A DNA stretch of 64,000 nt from Mesorhizobium sp. B2-3-12 (lineage in GTDB: Bacteria; Pseudomonadota; Alphaproteobacteria; Rhizobiales; Rhizobiaceae): contig NZ_VFVR01000006.1 in the NCBI RefSeq assembly GCF_006442205.1, positions 62,001 to 126,000 of the forward strand, read 5' to 3'. This document shows positions 19,481 to 28,281 of the stretch, one piece after another. A program made the position numbers and the translations under genes. The number at the start of each line of letters is the position of its first letter. Within the stretch, counting starts at the first letter, position 1. The notes beneath the pieces were generated by a model, which was given only the letters and a program-made list of their open reading frames with translations, had not been told where the DNA came from and ran no database searches.

Positions 19481-20749
19481 CTACCCGTGCGTCACAAACC
19501 ACTCGTCGAGCCGCGCTTCCAGCGCCTCGATGATCGCCTCATCGTCCAATTCCTCGATGACTTCCGCCACGAACGCCTTCACGAGCAACCCGCGCGCACT
19601 CTTTTCGTCGACGCCGCGCGCCATCAGGTAGAACAGATGGTCGTGGTCGATCTCGGTGACCGTGGCGCCGTGGCCGCAGACGACGTCGTCGGCGAAGATT
19701 TCGAGTTCCGGCTTGGTCGAGAACTCGCCATCGTCCGACAAAAGCAGCGTGTTGCAGGCCATCTTGGCGTTGGTCTTCTGCGCGTATTGATGGACGTTGA
19801 TGCGACCCTGGAACACGCCGCGCGCCTTGCCCGTGACCACATTGCGGATGACCTCGGTCGAAGTCGTGTGCGGCACGGCGTGGTCGAGCACCATGGTGAC
19901 GTCGGTATGGGTGTCGCCGGCGAGCAGATTGATGCCGCGCAGCTTGAAGTCGGCGCCCTCGCCCGTCGTCCTGACCATGATCTCCTGGCGCACGAGCTTG
20001 CCGCCGGCGTTCATGACGAACAGCGTCAGCTTCGCGTTCTTGCCGATATGGGCCTTGAACTGCGCCAGATGCGTTGCCGTCTCGGGCTGTTCCTGAACGA
20101 TCAGCCAGGTCACCTCGGCGCCTTCGCCGAGCACGAGCTGGCTGACCGAGCTGGTCAGCGCCGCTCCCTCGCCGGCCTGACGTTCGACGATGACCGCCTT
20201 GGCGCCGGAGCCGACGCGCACCGGCAGGCGCACATGGGTCTGGCCGCCGGCCTGCAGGTTCTGCAGCTCGACCGGCTTTTCCAGCTCCGTCCCATCGGCG
20301 ATGTCGATGAAGTAGCCATCGGCGACAAAGGCCGTGTTCAGGGCGCCAATGGCGTCGTCGCTGCCATAGGGGTCGAGCCCCGGCGCGATGCTGCCGTCGG
20401 TCAGCTTTTCCGACAGGCGCTGGACGCTGACGCCTTCGACAGTTGGCGCCTTGGCGTTCGATACGCCGTTCAACAAGGACAAAACCGTCGAGCCGTCGAC
20501 GATTGGCGCGATGGCTTTCGCTGCGGCGGCCGGATCGAAGTCCGGCACCGCATTCAAGAGACGGCGCAGGTCGGTGTAGTGCCAGGACTCGATGCGCCGC
20601 GTCGGCAGGCCGTGCTTGATCGCCTCGATGGCGTCGTCACGCTTCAGCATCACCGCGCCATCGCCCGGCAGCAGCGACAGCCGGTCGCCGAACGCGTCGA
20701 TCAACGCTGTTTCGGCTGGTGTCCTCTGGGGCTGAGTGTGCATATTCAT
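19481..20749 (-). CDS. sufD: Fe-S scaffold complex subunit SufD
   Basis: SufD is the structural paralogue of SufB in the SufBC2D scaffold. The 422-residue protein has the family beta-helix core and the C-terminal segment CGHGATVTEIDHDHLFYLMARGVDE near its end, with MACNTLLLSDDGEFSTKPELEI before it. I chose the ATG at 20749 because AGAAGGCAAGG lies at proper spacing; ATGs at 20773 and 20743 are alternatives. The 20773 option would start 1 bp after the sufC stop, so coupling to sufC is likely either way. Confidence 0.94.
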   Translation of the reverse strand: MNMHTQPQRTPAETALIDAFGDRLSLLPGDGAVMLKRDDAIEAIKHGLPTRRIESWHYTDLRRLLNAVPDFDPAAAAKAIAPIVDGSTVLSLLNGVSNAKAPTVEGVSVQRLSEKLTDGSIAPGLDPYGSDDAIGALNTAFVADGYFIDIADGTELEKPVELQNLQAGGQTHVRLPVRVGSGAKAVIVERQAGEGAALTSSVSQLVLGEGAEVTWLIVQEQPETATHLAQFKAHIGKNAKLTLFVMNAGGKLVRQEIMVRTTGEGADFKLRGINLLAGDTHTDVTMVLDHAVPHTTSTEVIRNVVTGKARGVFQGRINVHQYAQKTNAKMACNTLLLSDDGEFSTKPELEIFADDVVCGHGATVTEIDHDHLFYLMARGVDEKSARGLLVKAFVAEVIEELDDEAIIEALEARLDEWFVTHG

Positions 20750-20774
20750 CAGTTTGACCTTGCCTTCTGGCATC

Positions 20775-21530
20775 TCACGCGGCTTCGCCGATCACGCCGG
20801 CATAGCCATTGGCTTCCAGATCCAGCGCCAGCGACTTGTCGCCCGACTTGATGACCTGGCCCTTGTAGAGCACGTGCACGCTGTCGGGCACGATGTGCTC
20901 GAGGAGGCGCTGGTAATGGGTGATGACGAGGAATGCCCGGTCCGGCGCGCGCAGTGCGTTGACGCCGTCCGAGACGATCTTCAGCGCATCGATGTCGAGG
21001 CCGGAATCGGTCTCGTCGAGCACGCAGAGTTTCGGCTCCAGGAGCTTCATCTGCAGGATCTCGGCGCGCTTCTTCTCGCCGCCGGAGAAGCCGACATTGA
21101 GCGGCCGCTTCAGCATCGCCATGTCCATGCTGAGCGAGGCGGCTGCTTCCTTCACGCGCTTCAAAAATTCCGGGATTTTCAGCGGCTCCTCGCCGCGCGC
21201 CTTGCGCTGCTCGTTCATCGCCACTTTCAGGAATTCCATCGTCGCAACGCCCGGTATCTCCATCGGATACTGGAAGGCGAGGAAGATGCCTGACGTGGCG
21301 CGCTCGGCTGGATCCATTTCGAGGATCGACTGGCCGTTGTAGAGGATGTCGCCTTCAGTGACCTCATAGTCCTCGCGGCCAGCGAGGATGTAGGACAGCG
21401 TCGACTTGCCCGACCCGTTCGGGCCCATGATGGCGGCGACCTCGCCGGCTTTCACCGTCAGGTTCAGGCCGCGGATGATTTCGGTGCCGTCATCGACGAT
21501 GCGGGCATGCAGGTTCTTGATCTCAAGCAT
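20775..21530 (-). CDS. sufC: Fe-S scaffold ATPase SufC
   Basis: SufC is the ABC-type ATPase that drives conformational change of the SufBC2D scaffold. The 251-residue protein has Walker A GPNGSGKST at residues 36-44, the ABC signature in NVGFSGGEKKRAEILQ, Walker B LCVLDETDSGLDIDAL and a switch histidine in LVITHYQRLL. It has no membrane domain partner, as expected for this soluble ABC ATPase. It lies 28 bp after sufB. Confidence 0.97.
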   Translation of the reverse strand: MLEIKNLHARIVDDGTEIIRGLNLTVKAGEVAAIMGPNGSGKSTLSYILAGREDYEVTEGDILYNGQSILEMDPAERATSGIFLAFQYPMEIPGVATMEFLKVAMNEQRKARGEEPLKIPEFLKRVKEAAASLSMDMAMLKRPLNVGFSGGEKKRAEILQMKLLEPKLCVLDETDSGLDIDALKIVSDGVNALRAPDRAFLVITHYQRLLEHIVPDSVHVLYKGQVIKSGDKSLALDLEANGYAGVIGEAA

Positions 21531-21558
21531 TCTTTTGTTTCCTGAAATATCTGTCCGG

Positions 21559-23076
21559 TCAGCCGACCGAGCCCTCGAGCGAAATCCCGATCAGCTTCTG
21601 CGCCTCGACCGCAAACTCCATCGGCAGTTGCTGGATGACGTCCTTGACGAAGCCGTTGACGATAAGCGCAATGGCTTCCTCTTCGGGAATGCCACGCTGC
21701 ATGACGTAGAATTTCTGGTCCTCGGATATTTTCGAGGTTGTCGCCTCGTGCTCGAACTGCGCCGTCGAATTCTTGGCTTCCATGTAGGGCACGGTATGCG
21801 CGCCGCACTGGTCGCCGATCAGCAGGGAGTCGCAATTGGTGAAGTTGCGCGCGTTGGTCGCCTTGCGGTGCGCCGAGACCTGGCCGCGATAGGTGTTCTG
21901 CGAGAAGCCGGCGGCGATGCCCTTGGAGATGATGCGGCTCGACGTGTTCTTGCCGAGATGGATCATCTTGGTGCCGCTGTCGACCTGCTGGTAGCCGTTC
22001 GACACGGCGATCGAATAGAATTCGCCTTGGGAATCGTCGCCGCGCAGGATGCAGCTCGGATATTTCCAGGTGATCGCCGAACCGGTCTCGACCTGCGTCC
22101 ACGAAATCTTCGAACGGTCGCCACGGCAGTCGCCGCGCTTGGTGACGAAGTTGTAGATGCCGCCCTTGCCCTCGGCGTCGCCGGGGTACCAGTTCTGGAC
22201 AGTTGAATATTTGATCTCGGCATCGTCGAGCGCCACCAGTTCGACCACCGCGGCATGGAGCTGGTTCTCGTCGCGCTGCGGCGCCGTGCAACCTTCGAGA
22301 TAGGAGACGTACGCCCCTTCCTCGGCGATGATCAGCGTGCGCTCGAACTGGCCGGTGTTCTTCTCGTTCATGCGGAAATAGGTCGACAGCTCCATCGGGC
22401 AGCGCACGCCCTTGGGCACGAAGACGAAGGAACCATCGGTGAACACGGCCGAATTCAGCGTGGCGTAGAAATTGTCCGAGGCCGGCACGACCGAACCAAG
22501 ATATTTCCGCACCAGTTCCGGATGCTCGCGGATCGCTTCCGAGATCGAGCAGAAGATCACGCCGGCCTGCGCCAGTTCCTTCTTGAAGGTCGTGACGACA
22601 GAGACGGAATCGAACACCGCGTCGACGGCGACGCGGCCTGATTTGTAGACGTTGTCGCTGGCTTCCTCGAACTCCGAGGCGTCGGTCTTCTGCACGCCGG
22701 CGAGGATCTCCTGCTCCTTCAACGGAATGCCGAGCTTCTCGTAGACCTTCAAGATCTCGGGATCGACGTCGCTGAGCGAAGTCGGTCCGGGCGTGCTCTT
22801 GGGCGCCGCGTAATAGTAAATGTCCTGGAAATCGATATTGGGATAGTTGACGCGCGCCCAGGTCGGTTCTTCCAGCGTCAGCCAGCGACGATAGGCTTCC
22901 AGGCGCCATTCCAGCATCCAGGACGGTTCGTCCTTCTTGGCCGAAATGAAACGGATGATGTCTTCGCTCAGGCCTTTGGGAGCCTTGTCGACGGCGATCT
23001 CGGTCTGGAATCCGTATTTGTATTGGTCGACGTCGATCTTTCGGACCCGATCGATCGTGTCCTGCACAGCAGGCAT
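21559..23076 (-). CDS. sufB: Fe-S scaffold complex subunit SufB
   Basis: SufB is the main site of de novo cluster assembly. The 505-residue product is typical in length. It carries [28 protein letters not shown] with the conserved cysteine region, and the C-terminal block [33 protein letters not shown] precedes the ATG at good spacing. The 184-bp gap before it holds a perfect alphaproteobacterial -10 (CTATAT on the minus strand, 23175-23180) with only a weak -35, so an internal promoter is possible. Confidence 0.97.
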   Translation of the reverse strand: MPAVQDTIDRVRKIDVDQYKYGFQTEIAVDKAPKGLSEDIIRFISAKKDEPSWMLEWRLEAYRRWLTLEEPTWARVNYPNIDFQDIYYYAAPKSTPGPTSLSDVDPEILKVYEKLGIPLKEQEILAGVQKTDASEFEEASDNVYKSGRVAVDAVFDSVSVVTTFKKELAQAGVIFCSISEAIREHPELVRKYLGSVVPASDNFYATLNSAVFTDGSFVFVPKGVRCPMELSTYFRMNEKNTGQFERTLIIAEEGAYVSYLEGCTAPQRDENQLHAAVVELVALDDAEIKYSTVQNWYPGDAEGKGGIYNFVTKRGDCRGDRSKISWTQVETGSAITWKYPSCILRGDDSQGEFYSIAVSNGYQQVDSGTKMIHLGKNTSSRIISKGIAAGFSQNTYRGQVSAHRKATNARNFTNCDSLLIGDQCGAHTVPYMEAKNSTAQFEHEATTSKISEDQKFYVMQRGIPEEEAIALIVNGFVKDVIQQLPMEFAVEAQKLIGISLEGSVG

Positions 23077-23260
23077 ATGCGTTCTCCATCCACGCCGGGG
23101 TCAAGGCCCGACAGTTTTCAAACTATGGCACCGCCAAATGAAACGCCGAAGACGCTCGCGGCAGCGTAAGTTCCATATAGTGCGCCTCGACCGGAAATTC
23201 ACCCGGCCAGCATGAAACGCACGGCTCTACCAGGCCGAGAGGCCCAAAATCGTCCAACCG

Positions 23261-24424
23261 CTAGGCGGCTCTCTCCTTGTCCGCCCGGCGAGCGGCTAGC
23301 CCAGCAAGCGCGGCGCGGAACAGTTCGATGTCCTCGACACCCGTCGCCGCACCGATCGAGACGCGCAAGGCGCCAAGACTGTCGCCATGGCCCATGGCCT
23401 TCAGCACATGGCTCGGACCGACCTTGCCCGACGAACAGGCCGAGCCAGCCGACAGCGCCACGCCGGCAAGATCGAAGGCGATCTGGGCTGTTTCGGCCTT
23501 GATGCCGGGAATAGCGAAGAATGTCGTGTTGGCAAGCCTCGGCGCGCCGGTTCCGAAGATTTCTATGTCCGGCGCCAGCGTTTTGAGAATGGTTTCGACC
23601 TCGTCGCGACGCCGACGCACGGGATCGATGGTCTGCAACCCGGCGAGAGCCTGCCTGGCCGCGGCGCCAAATCCGGCAATGCCGGGCAGGTTTTCGGTGC
23701 CGCCGCGATGGCCCTTTTCCTGGCCACCGCCATTGATCAGCGGCTTCGGCATCATCAGATCCGAGGCGGCGACGATGGCGCCGACACCCTTGGGGCCGCC
23801 GAGCTTGTGCGACGACAGAATCAAATAGTCGGCGTAACCCGCTGACATGTCGATGGAAAGTCGGCCTGCCGCCTGCACCGCGTCAACAACGAGGACGCCG
23901 CCCGCCGCCTTGACGGTTTCGGTAATGCGGCCGATGGGCTGGATCACGCCGGTTTCGTTGTTGGCGGCATGGATCGCCACAAGCGGCAAGCCGTCAGCCT
24001 TGTCGTGACCGGCAAGCGCCGCCGTCAAGGCATCGAGCCTAACAATGCCATCAGCGTCGACACCGATCCGCGTCACCTGGCTCGCCGGGAAGCGTCCGCC
24101 ATTCAGCAGGCACGGATGGTCGGCCTCGCACACGTAGAGCCGGCTCATGCGAATGGCGCCGCGCCCCATCCGCCAGTCCGGCGTCAGCAGCGTCGCGGCG
24201 GCTTCCGTTGCGCCCGAGGTGAAGACGACATGTTCCGGCTTGCCGTTGATCAGTGCGGCCACATCGCGCCTGGCGGTTTCGACCAGGCGGCGGGCGACGC
24301 GTCCCTCGGCATGGACCGACGACGGGTTGGCTGCCACATCGAGCGCCGCGACCATGGCCTCGCGCGCCGCTGGAAGCAGCGGCGCACTGGCGTTATAGTC
24401 GAGATAGGCGCGTGTCGCGGCCAT
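23261..24424 (-). CDS. Cysteine desulfurase, NifS/IscS-like (first gene of the suf operon)
   Basis: This 387-residue PLP enzyme is a group I cysteine desulfurase, distinct from sufS in the same operon. It has TRAYLDYNASAPL at the N-terminus, the PLP lysine in ILSSHKLGGPKG, and the active cysteine in SAGSACSSGKV. Rhizobial suf operons commonly start with such a second desulfurase. The start is uncertain: I take the ATG at 24424, but ATGs at 24439 and 24454 and a TTG at 24496 are in frame. It is the promoter-proximal gene of the operon, with an Irr-like palindrome 134 bp upstream. Confidence 0.88.
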   Translation of the reverse strand: MAATRAYLDYNASAPLLPAAREAMVAALDVAANPSSVHAEGRVARRLVETARRDVAALINGKPEHVVFTSGATEAAATLLTPDWRMGRGAIRMSRLYVCEADHPCLLNGGRFPASQVTRIGVDADGIVRLDALTAALAGHDKADGLPLVAIHAANNETGVIQPIGRITETVKAAGGVLVVDAVQAAGRLSIDMSAGYADYLILSSHKLGGPKGVGAIVAASDLMMPKPLINGGGQEKGHRGGTENLPGIAGFGAAARQALAGLQTIDPVRRRRDEVETILKTLAPDIEIFGTGAPRLANTTFFAIPGIKAETAQIAFDLAGVALSAGSACSSGKVGPSHVLKAMGHGDSLGALRVSIGAATGVEDIELFRAALAGLAARRADKERAA

Positions 24425-24557
24425 TTTCGTCCAGTTCATCCCGTCAGTAGCCATTCCGCCGACGTATGGCGTTATTTCCTTGAAATTCCAAGGCAAGCCG
24501 TCCTATTTACGCGGCTTGCGGCGAGGGCGACCGGGCGATTGCGTTTCGGCCACCCAG

Positions 24558-24574
24558 TTTTGAATAATTCTAAA
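24558..24574. promoter_or_regulatory. Irr box / iron control element (ICE)-like operator of the suf operon
   Basis: TTTTGAA-TAA-TTCTAAA is a near-perfect palindrome matching the rhizobial Irr box TTTAGAA-N3-TTCTAAA with one mismatch. It lies in the divergent region between the first suf gene (134 bp away) and the alpha/beta hydrolase gene (108 bp away). Irr, stable under iron limitation, is known to repress iron-using genes such as suf through this element in rhizobia. Confidence 0.75.
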
Positions 24575-24681
24575 CTAGCTTCTATGAAGGCGCTCGCCCT
24601 GCGTCAAGGTCTGTGGAAGCGGGCGCCGTAGGAAGAGCGTTCCGGGCGCCGCGCGCTCGTTTTACCCAAGTGGAGTATTTC

Positions 24682-25356
24682 ATGCCTGAGGTCATTTTCA
24701 CCGGTCCGGCCGGTCGCCTGGAGGGACGCTACCAGCCCTCGAAGGAAAAGAGCGCGCCGATTGCCATCGTGTTGCATCCGCACCCGCAGTTCGGCGGCAC
24801 GATGAACAACAAGATCGTCTACGACCTCTTCTACATGTTCCAGAAGCGTGATTTCACCACGCTGCGCTTCAATTTCCGCGGCATCGGCCGCAGCCAGGGC
24901 GAATTCGACCACGGCACGGGCGAATTGTCCGACGCGGCGGCCGCGCTCGACTGGGTGCAGTCGCTGCATCCGGATTCGAAGAGCTGCTGGGTCGCCGGCT
25001 ATTCCTTCGGTTCGTGGATCGGCATGCAGCTCCTGATGCGCCGGCCCGAGATCGAAGGCTTCATCTCGATCGCGCCGCAGCCCAACACCTATGATTTCTC
25101 ATTCCTGGCGCCCTGCCCGTCCTCGGGCCTGATCATCCATGGCGATGCCGACAAGGTGGCGCCGCCGAAGGATGTGCAAGGCCTGGTCGACAAGCTGCAC
25201 ACGCAAAAGGGCATCACCATCACGCAGAAGACCTTGCCCGGCGCCAACCATTTCTTCGCCAACGACGCGGATCTGCTGATCGAGGAATGCGCCGACTATC
25301 TCGATCGCCGGCTGGCCGGTGAATTGTCCGATCCGCGGCCGAAGCGGCTGCGCTAA
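24682..25356 (+). CDS. Alpha/beta hydrolase
   Basis: The 224-residue protein has the alpha/beta hydrolase fold with the nucleophile elbow GYSFG (Ser108), an acid in HGDADKVAPP and the catalytic histidine in GANHFF. It resembles the conserved short hydrolases that begin PEVIFTGPAGRLEGRY and carry LHPHPQFGGTMNNK. Their substrate is unknown. GGAG at 24672-24675 sets the start at 24682. Its location divergent from the suf operon, next to the Irr-like box, raises the question of shared iron control but does not show it. Confidence 0.88.
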   Translation: MPEVIFTGPAGRLEGRYQPSKEKSAPIAIVLHPHPQFGGTMNNKIVYDLFYMFQKRDFTTLRFNFRGIGRSQGEFDHGTGELSDAAAALDWVQSLHPDSKSCWVAGYSFGSWIGMQLLMRRPEIEGFISIAPQPNTYDFSFLAPCPSSGLIIHGDADKVAPPKDVQGLVDKLHTQKGITITQKTLPGANHFFANDADLLIEECADYLDRRLAGELSDPRPKRLR

Positions 25357-25429
25357 ACCGCCAAGCAAAGCGTACGGGCGGGCGGGCGACGTCCCTCCGC
25401 TCGACATTTGGCGATGATCCGGCCCTGAT

Positions 25430-26170
25430 CTACTTTTCGGGGGCAATCAAGCGGAACGATGGCTTGCGGACCGGCAATCCCGACGGTGCCGGCCGGAAGA
25501 TGAAGCCCAGCCGGGCAAAGACCAATCCGCAGGCCAGCGCGAAGGCGCAGCCGAGGCCGAAGCCGGCAACGGTATCGCTGGGATAGTGCGCGCCGACGAA
25601 GATCCTGGTCGAGGCGATGCAGGCCGTGAGCACCAGGGCAATGTACCAGCGGCGCGGAAACAGGAGCAGAAGCACGCCGAACACGGCGCCCATCGTCGTG
25701 GCATGGCCGGAGGGAAAGCCCGCAAAGCGCGCATCGAGGGCAAAGGGGTGCAGTGCAAGGACGCCGAAATCCTGGAAATAGAGCGGGCGGGCCCTGCCAA
25801 TGGCATATTTCAGGACATTGACGGCAAGACCAGAGAGGCCGACGGCGCTCAGCACCAGGAAAGCCAGACAGGTCCAGCTGTAGACCAGTATCAGCGCGCG
25901 CCGCGAGAGGCTTCGCCAATCCGTCAGATTGGCCGCGACAAGCAGAAGCGCGGACGGAATGAGATACCAGCCGCCCAGTCCGAACTGCGTGAAGAACTCG
26001 GCGAGCCTGCCCACGGCAGGCGACCATCGGTCATGCGCCATGCCCGCCGGCGTATCCAGCCGAACAAAGGCCGCGGCCGTCAGAAAGACCCAGACCAGGC
26101 CCCACGCCCACCATGAGATGTTGGGATAGCGAGCGGGACGAACAGCGAGGCGCCGTCTCGCGATCTGCAT
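25430..26170 (-). CDS. PAP2-family phosphatase, membrane protein
   Basis: This is an integral membrane phosphatidic-acid-phosphatase-type protein. The three active-site motifs are intact: KYAIGRARP (motif 1), FPSGHATTMG (motif 2, catalytic His) and TRIFVGAHYPSDTVAG (motif 3, nucleophilic His). Several hydrophobic helices surround them. Substrates of such proteins include undecaprenyl pyrophosphate and lipid A phosphates. Being downstream of an ArnT-like gene points toward lipid A or undecaprenyl-phosphate metabolism, which is inference. The start is uncertain; I give 26170 (246 residues), with 26251 and 26344 in frame. Confidence 0.85.
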   Translation of the reverse strand: MQIARRRLAVRPARYPNISWWAWGLVWVFLTAAAFVRLDTPAGMAHDRWSPAVGRLAEFFTQFGLGGWYLIPSALLLVAANLTDWRSLSRRALILVYSWTCLAFLVLSAVGLSGLAVNVLKYAIGRARPLYFQDFGVLALHPFALDARFAGFPSGHATTMGAVFGVLLLLFPRRWYIALVLTACIASTRIFVGAHYPSDTVAGFGLGCAFALACGLVFARLGFIFRPAPSGLPVRKPSFRLIAPEK

Positions 26171-26282
26171 CGTGTCGCGAAAATTACCGAGGGATCGGCG
26201 TCCTGTTCCGAGCAGCGAACTGGACACCGGAGGGCGCGATTTCACGAGCATTGGAAACTGGACTCTGTCATCGACCCAGCCG

Positions 26283-27926
26283 TCATTTGGCCACACGATA
26301 AAGGCCGAGCGACAGTTTGTCTCCCGACGAATAGTTGAGGCCATCGATTTCGGCGAGACGATTCACCGATTTTCCTTGCACCGACAGCATGCCATTCAGC
26401 TTCTGCTCATCCCCGATCGGCGCCAGCCCCAGTGCACAGGCAGGATCGGCGAGCAGGTGCTCCGCCACGCCTCCGATATCGGTCAGCACCGTTTTCGTGC
26501 CGACCAGAAACACCAGGCTCGGCTCCTGATACCGCGCCGAGGCCAGCACCGTTGTGTCGCATGCCTGGTTGGCAAGCACGGCTTGCTTGATCGCCGGGCT
26601 CAACCACATGGGCTTCAGCGACGGTGCGATGATACCGAACAGCAAGGCATAGGTGATGCCCGCGCAGGCCGCGGTGGCTCCGATGCGAGGCAGCGGCACC
26701 TGCAACTGACGCGAGAAGGCCAGATAGCCGGCGCCCAGCGCCGACGCCGCCGCCGGGATACTCCACCACGAGAAGCTGTGGGTAAGGTAGATCGGTGCCC
26801 CGATGCAGACCGCCGCCAGGCCGAGGCTGACCACCACCAGACCGAAAGCGGTCGACCACCACAACCATTGCTGCCAGCGCTTGAGTGGCGCATTGGCGTC
26901 CTGCGGCTGCAGGGTCAACAGCCAGCCGATCAGCAGCGCCATGCCGGGATAGGCCGGCAAGACGTAATGCGGCAGCTTGGTCGGGATAAGTTCGAACACG
27001 AGCCAGAAGGGAATGTACCATGCCAGGCAAAAGCGCAGCCTGAAATCGTCGCGCACCCGATTGAGGGCCTGCAGGCCGGCGCCGACCGCGATCAGGCCGA
27101 ACGGCCACATGAACAGCGAATAGGTCAGCATGTAGAAACCCGGCGGCAGGCCGTGCGATTCCTCGCCCGACGCGACCTTGTTCAGCATATCCTTGCCGAC
27201 GGCTTCTTGGAAAAAGGCGCCGCCGCTCTTCCAGCCGATAAAAGCGACCCAGGGCAACACGATGAGCAAGACGAGCGCGATGCCGCGCACCAGCTTCAAC
27301 TTCAAAAGCCAGCGCCAGTCGCGTTCGAAAGCAAACAGGGCGGCCGCCGTCAGCAGCGACAGCAGCGGGGCCACGGGTCCCTTGATGAGGATCCCGACGC
27401 CTTGCGCCAACCAGAATATCCACGGCAGATGGCCCGCCACCGGCTCGTTGCGACGCGCCGCCAGATAGATTTGCGCCAGCGCGCCCTGCGCGGCCACGCA
27501 GCAAGCCAGAAGCATGGCGTCGGTCTTGGCGTCGCGGCCCTCGAAGGCGGTGGCGAAGATCGCCGCCATCATCAGGCCGGCGGCAAGGCCGGCATTGGCA
27601 CCGAAAAGTTTCGTCCCCGTCCAGGCGATGCCCAGAACAGCGAGCGCTATTCCGAGCATCGAGACAAGGCGATACACCCAGATCGGCGCGGCGGCGCCCT
27701 CGCCGCTCAAGGCGACAGCGGCCGATTGCAGCCAGTAGATGCCGATCGGCTTCTTGTAGCGCGAGACATCCTGGAAGCGAATGTCGATATAATCGCCAGT
27801 TTCGACCATCTGCTTGGTCGCCTGGACAAAACGGGACTCGTCGCGGTCGATCGGCGGAAGGCTCGCCAAGCCGCTGAAACTCATCAGCAAGCTGAACAGA
27901 AAGAGGAAGACGTAGTTTCTGTTCAT
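26283..27926 (-). CDS. ArnT-like glycosyltransferase, GT39/PMT family
   Basis: The 547-residue protein is a polytopic inner-membrane glycosyltransferase that would use a polyprenyl-phosphate sugar donor. The first loop carries PPIDRDESRFVQATKQM with the DE catalytic acids of this family, followed by KPIGIYWLQ, the conserved lipid A transferase-type segment. About ten hydrophobic helices follow. The modified substrate (lipid A, protein or polysaccharide) cannot be told. The ATG at 27926 begins right at a signal-anchor helix (NYVFLFLFSLLM); the longer reading frame upstream runs through a tandem repeat and is not real. It is probably co-transcribed with the PAP2 gene. Confidence 0.87.
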   Translation of the reverse strand: MNRNYVFLFLFSLLMSFSGLASLPPIDRDESRFVQATKQMVETGDYIDIRFQDVSRYKKPIGIYWLQSAAVALSGEGAAAPIWVYRLVSMLGIALAVLGIAWTGTKLFGANAGLAAGLMMAAIFATAFEGRDAKTDAMLLACCVAAQGALAQIYLAARRNEPVAGHLPWIFWLAQGVGILIKGPVAPLLSLLTAAALFAFERDWRWLLKLKLVRGIALVLLIVLPWVAFIGWKSGGAFFQEAVGKDMLNKVASGEESHGLPPGFYMLTYSLFMWPFGLIAVGAGLQALNRVRDDFRLRFCLAWYIPFWLVFELIPTKLPHYVLPAYPGMALLIGWLLTLQPQDANAPLKRWQQWLWWSTAFGLVVVSLGLAAVCIGAPIYLTHSFSWWSIPAAASALGAGYLAFSRQLQVPLPRIGATAACAGITYALLFGIIAPSLKPMWLSPAIKQAVLANQACDTTVLASARYQEPSLVFLVGTKTVLTDIGGVAEHLLADPACALGLAPIGDEQKLNGMLSVQGKSVNRLAEIDGLNYSSGDKLSLGLYRVAK

Positions 27927-28281
27927 CGCGGGAGCTTTCCGGATCTGATCTGCGGGACGGCCCCGTCGCGGCGTGCGGGCGCTGCCCTTGCGCGGCGCCT
28001 CATTACGCCAGCGGCATGAATGAGGCAAGAACTGGCCCGACGCTCGCGAGAGGCGCGCGATCCGACGCAAAACCGGAATCCACTTTTGCTGATCGCGAAC
28101 TCCTGGTTGGCGCGCGATCCGGCGCAAAACCGGAATCCACTTTTGCTGATCGCGAACTCCTGGGTGGCGCGCGATCCGGCGCAAAACCGGAATCCACTTT
28201 TGCTGATCGCGCTTGGGTGCTAAACGCGCGCGTTCACATATGTCCGGGCCGGACCGGGCGTACGCTTTCGGGAAACAAAAA
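27927..28281. other. Gene-free divergent region between the ArnT-like gene and tyrS
   Basis: This 355-bp stretch has no gene. About half is the 57-bp tandem repeat at 28052-28211, and the rest must hold the promoters of both flanking genes. A 12-bp self-complementary AACGCGCGCGTT lies near 28224-28236, upstream of tyrS. Confidence 0.7.
28052..28211. repeat. 57-bp tandem repeat, nearly three copies
   Basis: Copies start at 28052, 28109 and 28166 (the last is about 46 bp) and are almost identical. Each carries CGATCCGGCGCAAAACCGG, AATCCACTTTTGCTGATCG and a GCGAACTCCTGG tail. The palindromic core (CCGG...CCGG and GATC ends) resembles an intergenic repeat type common in Rhizobiales, here amplified head-to-tail. 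The period is a multiple of three, so frames stay open across it without being genes. Confidence 0.93.
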
